DNA from: Firmicutes bacterium UBA5010
GTDB lineage: Bacteria > Bacillota > Clostridia > Tissierellales > Sedimentibacteraceae
Assembly: GCA_002396645.1 (NCBI GenBank)
Contig: DGYI01000028.1
Span: forward strand, 25,662-89,661
Length of the DNA: 64,000 nucleotides
Reading direction: 5' to 3'
Each line of letters begins with the position of its first letter. Positions within the stretch are counted from its first letter, which is position 1. A program made the translations under genes and the position numbers. Positions 58,970 through 64,000 of this stretch are shown piece by piece. The notes under the pieces were generated by a model, which did no database searches, had not been told where the DNA came from, and saw only the letters and a program-made list of their open reading frames with translations.

Positions 58970-59458
58970 TTAGAAATCATTCAGAGCAATAAAATCTATA
59001 CCAGTCTTGGCAGCAGCTCCGCTATATATAAGATCTGTATTTTTACCTATATTAAAATAGTGCTCAAAGCAATATTTGGCTGTATACGGCATATCTAATT
59101 TTATTGCTTCATTTATATTTATCCATTTTAATTTGCCTTCATTGCAATTGCACTTTGTTATATCGAGATTTTTATTTTTAAGATTCGCAAAAAAATAGTA
59201 GTTTTGTCTTATTTCATTGTTTTTATTTCTCAATGTTATATATCTGAGCTTTATATCTTTTAAATCAGATTCCTTTATTTGTGTTTCCTCATTGAGCTCT
59301 CTTAAAACACAAGCTCTTGGATTGTTTAATTCATTCGCTTCAAAGTGTCCGCCTATACCGCACCATGATGAGTGAGTTAAAACCCTTGATCCGATTCTAT
59401 ATAGCAATAATACTTCATCATCATTAATTATATAAATAGTTGTCATATTTCTTAACAT
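58970..59458 (-). CDS. Nudix hydrolase
   Basis: This 162-residue Nudix protein has box GGHFEANELNNPRACVLREL followed by NEETQI; the last Gly of the consensus is replaced (E-T-Q-I). The core Glu residues for metal binding are kept. The N-terminus TTIYIINDDEVLLLYRIGSR is a typical first strand. GAGGGG precedes the ATG. Substrate unknown. It follows a small methyltransferase gene by 40 bp. Confidence 0.87.
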   Translation of the reverse strand: MLRNMTTIYIINDDEVLLLYRIGSRVLTHSSWCGIGGHFEANELNNPRACVLRELNEETQIKESDLKDIKLRYITLRNKNNEIRQNYYFFANLKNKNLDITKCNCNEGKLKWININEAIKLDMPYTAKYCFEHYFNIGKNTDLIYSGAAAKTGIDFIALNDF

Positions 59459-59498
59459 ATAAAAATCCCCTCTTCATAATAAAGTAGTAGATAAAGCA

Positions 59499-59957
59499 TT
59501 AAACAGACAAATACATAATACCGTTCTTTTCAAAGATATTAAATTTTATTTGCTTCTCATTTAGTATCTTTACTAGCTTTTCTTCAATTGCAAGCTTGTC
59601 TATTTTCCATGATGATATAATATATAGTATTCCATTTTCCTTTAAAACACGAATACATTCATCAATTAATTCAGGAAAAATATTATCTAAATGACCGATA
59701 GCATTATAGATAACCACAGTGTCAAAACTGTTATTTTCAAAGCTCATATTTGAAGCATTCATTATACTGAATTTAATATTAGATATACTACCGGCTTCAT
59801 CCAATAATCTTGTGTTATCTAAATCAATGCAAAACACCTCTTTAGCATATTTTGATGCCTCTATAGAAAATTCCGCACATCCGCAAGCTACTTCTAAAAC
59901 AGTGTTGTTTTTAATTGAGATGCCAATTTCATTCATAACTTTTTGCAATTGTTTCAT
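59499..59957 (-). CDS. Class I SAM-dependent methyltransferase
   Basis: This protein of about 152 residues has motif I VLEVACGCAEFSIEAS, acidic motif VFCIDLDNTRL, FDTVVIYNAIGHL and ECIRVLKENGILYII. It is a minimal Rossmann methyltransferase without an extra domain. AAGGAG inside the end of the upstream CCG-domain gene serves ATG 59957, so the pair is translationally coupled and may act together. The Cys in G-C-G-C-A is unusual but does not break motif I. Substrate unknown. Confidence 0.85.
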   Translation of the reverse strand: MKQLQKVMNEIGISIKNNTVLEVACGCAEFSIEASKYAKEVFCIDLDNTRLLDEAGSISNIKFSIMNASNMSFENNSFDTVVIYNAIGHLDNIFPELIDECIRVLKENGILYIISSWKIDKLAIEEKLVKILNEKQIKFNIFEKNGIMYLSV

Positions 59958-59958
59958 A

Positions 59959-60615
59959 TTAATGCTCCTTAATCCATTCATCTAAAATACTGTGCCATTT
60001 TACGGTGTCATATTCCTGAGGGTCAGTATTTTCTTCAAATATTAAATCTAATATATATCTTGGCTTTTTACCGCCTATATGCATTGATTTTATACATGAT
60101 ATACAATATACGCAGACATTATCACAGGGCATTGAATCTGCTCGTTTTTTCATTTTATCATGAATTTTTTCAACTGGTAATGAAGGATAAAAATCATCTC
60201 CGCAGCATATTGAATGTGTACCGTTATGCTTTGTTTCGGTGATTTTTATATTCATTTTATCAAGTAAGGTTCTTATTGATTTATGAATATCCGGTTTGGT
60301 TCTTATGGGACATGCATCATGCACAGACACTTCTAAATTTAGATAACTTGGCAATTTATATAAATCGTCATTCGCGAGTATTTCCCATAATGATATAGTG
60401 CTTATTCCTTCGTATAAATTGCTGAATCTTCTGTCACATCCCGCGCAGGTATTAATTATTACTGTATCATTCGGCAAATTAGGCTCATGTTTACAGCAAA
60501 TAGTATGCAAACTTATTTGAGGATATTTTTTTCTTAAAATTTTTAATACTTTTTCTGAATATTCAGGCTTGTACAGCATAAGTGCACAGCCGGGATTATA
60601 AACTATGTTCTTCAT
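59959..60615 (-). CDS. CCG-domain (heterodisulfide reductase-like) Fe-S protein
   Basis: This protein of about 218 residues has two cysteine-rich halves as in HdrB/GlpC-type CCG proteins: TICCKHEPNLP with INTCAGCDRRF, and HSICCGDDFYPSLP with CVYCISCIKSMHIGGKKP. VSVHDACPIRTKPD holds another ligand Cys. It could bind a 4Fe-4S or special cubane and act in thiol or quinone redox. It is not next to an Hdr complex. Start ATG 60615 has TGGAGA upstream. It is coupled to the methyltransferase downstream. Confidence 0.87.
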   Translation of the reverse strand: MKNIVYNPGCALMLYKPEYSEKVLKILRKKYPQISLHTICCKHEPNLPNDTVIINTCAGCDRRFSNLYEGISTISLWEILANDDLYKLPSYLNLEVSVHDACPIRTKPDIHKSIRTLLDKMNIKITETKHNGTHSICCGDDFYPSLPVEKIHDKMKKRADSMPCDNVCVYCISCIKSMHIGGKKPRYILDLIFEENTDPQEYDTVKWHSILDEWIKEH

Positions 60616-60643
60616 ATATAAATTCTCCATTTTTAGGATAAAA

Positions 60644-60976
60644 TTATGATATTAATGTTTCTATAAAAATATCCTTTAAGATAGAATATGGTATATTTTG
60701 ATTAAGATAAATTTGCAGCATACCCTTTGGTGTAATCTTAAATCCTTCCAATTGTGATTTATGTTCTAAAATTGCTGCGGCTTCAATATTAATATGATCT
60801 TTAAACGGAATAATTCTGACAAAATTTTGCCCTGTATAATAACTTGGTAATTTTGCCCATAGTTTTTCTTCTATTTCAAAAGGAATACTTTTAATGACAA
60901 GTTCTCTTAATTCGGTAAAAAGAGATTGAATATCTTCAGGATATTTTTCAATAAGATTTTGAATATCTTGATTCAT
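60644..60976 (-). CDS. DUF1801 (YdhG-like) domain protein
   Basis: This 110-residue protein has the DUF1801/YdhG-like pattern: IQNLIEKYPEDIQSLFTELR, then IPFEIEEKLWAKLPSYY and MLQIYLNQNIPYSILKDIF. The fold is a small alpha/beta domain of unknown biochemical role. GGGTGAAAAC lies before the start. It lies between a CCG protein and a GNAT on the same strand, with 13 to 28 bp gaps. Confidence 0.83.
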   Translation of the reverse strand: MNQDIQNLIEKYPEDIQSLFTELRELVIKSIPFEIEEKLWAKLPSYYTGQNFVRIIPFKDHINIEAAAILEHKSQLEGFKITPKGMLQIYLNQNIPYSILKDIFIETLIS

Positions 60977-60989
60977 TTGTTTTCACCCT

Positions 60990-61631
60990 TTATATTTTTT
61001 TAGTCAGGATATGCCAAACATTATTACCGGTAAAGCCGCATTTTCTGTACAATACTTCCGGATTTGTCAAGTTGTCCACTTTTCCTGATACAGTTACAAA
61101 ATCAGCACTATCTTTTAAACGATTCAAAAGCTCATTAACGATGGCTTGTCCTAAACCTTTGCCATGGTATTCAGGTAAGACCTGTATCCATTCCAAAGAC
61201 GCTTCATTTATTTCTTTGTCAAATTCCGCTATACCCAGAGCCACTATTTTACCTGTTTTTATTTCTTTTATATAGACCCATAGATTATTGTCAAAAACAA
61301 TACTTTTAGTCCATTCCTTTACTCTGTCTATATCAGTACCTATATCAGTGTAACAATTATTGATTATATCAACTACATCCTCAAGCTGTGTATGAATATC
61401 TACAGTTTCAATAAGGTAGTCTGAGTTTAAGTTAACAGAGGTGATATTTTCAAGTCTATGTATAAGTCTAAAATACAGTTCATCAGTATAGTCATCTTTA
61501 TAAGAATCATTGTAATCATTATTATTTATAATAAGCATATTATCCGGCAAATTTAAGTTCGTTGCTTTCCAATATGGAATTGATAATATAGCGCAGGGAT
61601 CTGCCAAGTATTTTTCTTTTGATATTTGCAT
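60990..61631 (-). CDS. GNAT family N-acetyltransferase
   Basis: This protein of about 213 residues has a C-terminal GNAT domain (ASLEWIQVLPEYHGKGLGQA with H-G-K-G-L-G, and TNPEVLYRKCGFTGNNVWHI). The N-terminal 100 residues form an additional helical/beta region. I start at ATG 61631 after AAAGGTGGTGTTTATA. Substrate unknown. Confidence 0.87.
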   Translation of the reverse strand: MQISKEKYLADPCAILSIPYWKATNLNLPDNMLIINNNDYNDSYKDDYTDELYFRLIHRLENITSVNLNSDYLIETVDIHTQLEDVVDIINNCYTDIGTDIDRVKEWTKSIVFDNNLWVYIKEIKTGKIVALGIAEFDKEINEASLEWIQVLPEYHGKGLGQAIVNELLNRLKDSADFVTVSGKVDNLTNPEVLYRKCGFTGNNVWHILTKKI

Positions 61632-61667
61632 TATAAACACCACCTTTTTAAATTTTTAATAATAGAA

Positions 61668-62198
61668 TTAAATTATGTTGTTTTGATAATATAAGTTTTT
61701 GCTTTCATTGAACGAAATTAAATAAAGTATTGTAAATACAATATTAAGTATTAAGAATACAATAGATATAAAAGGTATGAATAAGGTCAAAAATATCAAT
61801 ATATTAAATATTATCATTATTTTCCAGTTAGACATTAGTTTTTGTGAATTTAAAAAAACATTATGATTGACTTCTATGTCTGTTATACCTAAGATTATTT
61901 TATAGCTTGTATATATTAAAATGATCGTATATGCTATGCCTAGTAATACCCCCAAATATCCTATGCTGTATGAAGCGGCAAACAGATTTATTATAAATAT
62001 AATAAATGAATATATAGTCAGACCAAATGCAAAAGACTTAACTTTAATAAAATTATCGCTTTTATCCTGAAGTTCTTCCAAACCTTTAAATATCAAATAA
62101 AAACCGATAAAATCAGGCAATATGTCAAATTTGCTGCTGCCAAATGTTATATTAAAGCCCAAAAAAACAAATATCATTCCCATAAACAAATTACTCAT
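61668..62198 (-). CDS. Hypothetical membrane protein
   Basis: This 176-residue protein has about five hydrophobic segments (3-24, 50-72, 78-100, 127-140, 144-163). The N-terminal FLGFNITFGSSKFDILPDFI, GFYLIFKGLEEL pattern, with a DILPDFIGF string, recurs in Firmicute membrane proteins of unknown role. It is 12 bp downstream of dut on the same strand and may be co-transcribed. No function can be assigned. Confidence 0.7.
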   Translation of the reverse strand: MSNLFMGMIFVFLGFNITFGSSKFDILPDFIGFYLIFKGLEELQDKSDNFIKVKSFAFGLTIYSFIIFIINLFAASYSIGYLGVLLGIAYTIILIYTSYKIILGITDIEVNHNVFLNSQKLMSNWKIMIIFNILIFLTLFIPFISIVFLILNIVFTILYLISFNESKNLYYQNNII

Positions 62199-62210
62199 AA
62201 TCGCTCTCCT

Positions 62211-62717
62211 TTACTTATTAGTACTTCCGAAGCCGCCATCTCTTAAATCCTTTGCATCATCATCTGTTGTTATGCCGTATTCAATAAAAATCCCCTGAGC
62301 AAATCCCGCTCCTTTATCTACATGTACAGATTTATTATTTCTTGAATCATTGGTCATTTTTATCATTATATGGCCTTCATTTGAAGAGTTATAATAGTCA
62401 GAGTCTATTATTCCCACTGTATTATCAAGCTGAAGTCTGAATTTAAATCCAAGACCCGAACGCGGATAGCAGCTTAGCATCCAGTTTTCTTCTATTCTGA
62501 CTCTAATGCCTGTAGGAATTTTAACGGATGTGTTCGGAGCCATATCTATATCTATCGGAGCATAAAAATCATATCCTGCCGATCCCTTTGTAGCTCTTTT
62601 TGGAAGATTAATAGAATTATATATTTCTTCTATATTTTCGTAATTTCCAAAAGAGTCAATCCAATCTTTTTTAAATTGTTCAAAGCTTACTTTTTCAAAT
62701 TTAGCTATTCTTTTCAT
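62211..62717 (-). CDS. dut: dUTP diphosphatase
   Basis: This 168-residue trimeric dUTPase hydrolyses dUTP to dUMP. Motif 1 is GSAGYDFYAP, motif 2 PRSGLGFKF (PRSGL), motif 3 GIIDSDYYN with the catalytic Asp, motif 4 KGAGFAQGIFIE and motif 5 GGFGSTNK. An N-terminal extension of about 30 residues (FEKVSFEQFKKDWIDSFGN) is added to the core. GGAGGG serves the ATG. It follows the M16 peptidase gene on the same strand, a common clostridial pair. Confidence 0.95.
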   Translation of the reverse strand: MKRIAKFEKVSFEQFKKDWIDSFGNYENIEEIYNSINLPKRATKGSAGYDFYAPIDIDMAPNTSVKIPTGIRVRIEENWMLSCYPRSGLGFKFRLQLDNTVGIIDSDYYNSSNEGHIMIKMTNDSRNNKSVHVDKGAGFAQGIFIEYGITTDDDAKDLRDGGFGSTNK

Positions 62718-62735
62718 TTGTACCCTCCCATAGTC

Positions 62736-62781
62736 TTGATGTCTTCAATGTTTCAAATAGACGAAACATTGAAGACATCAA
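62736..62781 (-). promoter_or_regulatory. Perfect 19-bp hairpin between M16 peptidase and dut
   Basis: Arms 62736-62754 (TTGATGTCTTCAATGTTTC) and 62763-62781 are exactly complementary around an eight-base loop. It directly follows the peptidase stop but lacks a T tract on the minus strand. It may be a processing or stabilising stem, or a weak terminator. Confidence 0.65.
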
Positions 62782-62782
62782 A

Positions 62783-64000
62783 TTATTTTAATAATTTTTC
62801 TAAAATATTTTGTAAATTTTTATGCTTTTTAAGATTTCCGGTATATACAGCTGTGAAATTTTCCTTATTAAATATCATCTTGCTTATTTTTGTGATGTCT
62901 TCTAGCTGAACGGAATTTATTTTTTCAACTACTTCATCAGGTGTTACAATTTCATTATATAAAAGTTCTCTTCTTCCGATGGATGACATCCTGCTTGATG
63001 TGCTTTCAAGTCCTAAGATATAATTACTCTTAATCTGCTGTTTAGCTCTGTTAAATTCATCAACAGTAATTTTAGAATCCTTCATCTTTTCCATTTCAAA
63101 TAAAATTGTTTTTACCGCTTCTTCTAAATTTTCATATGCTAATCCTGCATATATGCCAAATAAGCCATTTTCTGCATAATTAGATGTGAAAGAATAAATT
63201 GAATAAACTAAGCCTCTTTTTTCTCTTATTTCTTGAAATATTTTAGAGCTCATTGTTCCGCCGAATAAATTATTCATAATCATAAGGGGATAATATAAAT
63301 CATCATGTCTTCCTATAGTTTTTGTTCCTAAGCATATATGAAGCTGTTCTAATTCTTTATTTACTCCTACAATATCACTTATATATTCGCTGTCTGAAAT
63401 TTCGCATGAGGCTTGCTTATTTTCCCATTTTCCGAATTTATCTTTTAAAACTTTAATCAGGTAATCTTCATCAAAGTTTCCTGCAATTGAAATTACAGTC
63501 CTTTCAGGGGTATATTGTTCATTTTTATAATCTAATACTTTTTCTCTTGTATATGATTTTAAATTATTTATAGTTCCAAGTATCGGATATGCTAAAGCAC
63601 TGTTTTTGAATACTGTTTCTGAAAGTTTATCGTGTACTACATCCTCAGGTGAATCCTCATACATCTTTATTTCTTCTGTTACTACAGATATTTCTTTTTC
63701 TATTTCTTCTTTCTCAAATGTTGAATTAAAGAACATATCGGATAATATGTCAACTGCCTCATCTAAATTTTCATCTAAAACTTTAACATAAAAGCAGGTG
63801 CAGTCCTTGCTCGTAAATGCATTCATCTGACCGCCTATATTATCAGTATCCTCAGCTATTTGATTTGCTGATCTGTTGCTTGTTCCTTTAAAAAGCATAT
63901 GTTCTATAAAATGCGACATTCCGTTTGTATTGTCATTTTCATTTACTGAGCCTACTTTAACCCATATGCCGAATGATATAACATAAAAAAGCCCTTTGAT
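62783..64000 (-). CDS. M16-family zinc peptidase (5' end beyond window)
   Basis: At least 405 residues of a processing-peptidase-like protein (MlpA/PepR/YmxG type) are present. The frame stays open to the window edge, with FGIWVKVGSVNENDNTNGMS before the inverted zinc motif H-x-x-E-H in SHFIEHMLFKGTS and the downstream Glu in EEIEKEISVVTEEI. The R/Y pair region GGTMSSKIFQEIREKRGLVY is the second M16 domain motif. In Bacillus this gene neighbours ymxH and the dapG-tepA-spoIIIE region, which agrees with this window. The start lies outside. Confidence 0.93.
   Translation of the reverse strand: MKGLFYVISFGIWVKVGSVNENDNTNGMSHFIEHMLFKGTSNRSANQIAEDTDNIGGQMNAFTSKDCTCFYVKVLDENLDEAVDILSDMFFNSTFEKEEIEKEISVVTEEIKMYEDSPEDVVHDKLSETVFKNSALAYPILGTINNLKSYTREKVLDYKNEQYTPERTVISIAGNFDEDYLIKVLKDKFGKWENKQASCEISDSEYISDIVGVNKELEQLHICLGTKTIGRHDDLYYPLMIMNNLFGGTMSSKIFQEIREKRGLVYSIYSFTSNYAENGLFGIYAGLAYENLEEAVKTILFEMEKMKDSKITVDEFNRAKQQIKSNYILGLESTSSRMSSIGRRELLYNEIVTPDEVVEKINSVQLEDITKISKMIFNKENFTAVYTGNLKKHKNLQNILEKLLK

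Noticed and set aside
1..64000. CRISPR array, insertion sequences, tRNA or rRNA genes
   Set aside because: No regularly spaced repeats, transposase motifs, TTCGAATC-type T-loops or rRNA signatures were noticed on reading both strands.

Overview
The window is AT-rich (roughly 30% G+C by eye) DNA of a Gram-positive, spore-forming, anaerobic Firmicute. The best fit is Clostridia/Tissierellia, for example a Sedimentibacter-like organism, but the genus is a guess. The evidence is strong AGGAGG-type ribosome sites, TTGACA/TATAAT promoters, a T-box leader, a YlmC/YmxH protein and CotF-like coat proteins, and a housekeeping gene order close to the Bacillus miaB-mutS-mutL-miaA-hfq ... lexA ... rny-recA-pgsA-rimO-ftsK-tepA ... 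M16 peptidase region. No CRISPR array, rRNA, tRNA, prophage or insertion sequence was seen.

Layout. 0-5.8 kb (+): a corrinoid-dependent methyl-transfer operon with three UroD/MtaA-fold proteins, one cobalamin-binding protein and an Fe-S/ASKHA corrinoid reactivator. 5.8-13.6 kb: an accessory block with an AraC/GyrI-like regulator, several GNAT acetyltransferases, an APH(3')-type kinase, small unknown proteins and a nucleoside phosphorylase. 13.7-17.5 kb: a T-box-controlled second-type methionyl-tRNA synthetase, then a leader-peptide/attenuator region in front of an RsgA-type GTPase, then a GNAT remnant. 17.5-21.5 kb: a TagO/WecA-like glycosyl-phosphate transferase and a 930-residue lipoprotein. 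21.6-30.4 kb (+): miaB-mutS-mutL-miaA-hfq and a YnbB-like PLP enzyme. 30.4-34.8 kb: an unknown Cys-rich protein, a PfkB kinase, a PadR-DUF2812-lipoprotein operon and CorA. 34.9-37.1 kb: an SOS module with lexA divergent from a YneA-like division inhibitor, followed by a XerC-type recombinase. 37.5-48.4 kb (-): purB, rny, recA, pgsA, rimO, ftsK, tepA and ylmC. 48.6-49.1 kb (+): two small coat proteins. 49.2-62.2 kb (-): a second accessory block with an ATPase, GNATs, a phosphotransferase, Nudix enzymes, methyltransferases, DUF families and an HD protein. 62.2-64 kb (-): dut and an M16 peptidase that runs off the window.

How parts work together. The first operon has the parts needed to hold, transfer and reactivate a methyl-corrinoid, but no recognisable enzyme that demethylates the primary donor. 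The mismatch-repair, tRNA-modification and SOS genes form the usual chromosomal core, and recA, lexA and the yneA-like gene all carry SOS-type operators at their promoters.

The most interesting non-coding signals are these. (1) A family of five bulged hairpins with the shape ATGG-CTC..GAG-N-CYAT sits just downstream of extended -10 promoters of unrelated genes (a GNAT, the rsgA leader, ftsK, a DUF402 gene and lexA), with stem changes that mostly keep pairing. (2) Two leader-ORF/terminator arrangements look like ribosome-mediated attenuation, one before the RsgA paralogue and one before an APH-family kinase that apparently starts at ATA. (3) A stand-alone promoter, 18-codon ORF and tandem near-identical terminators lie at 56.85-57.17 kb.
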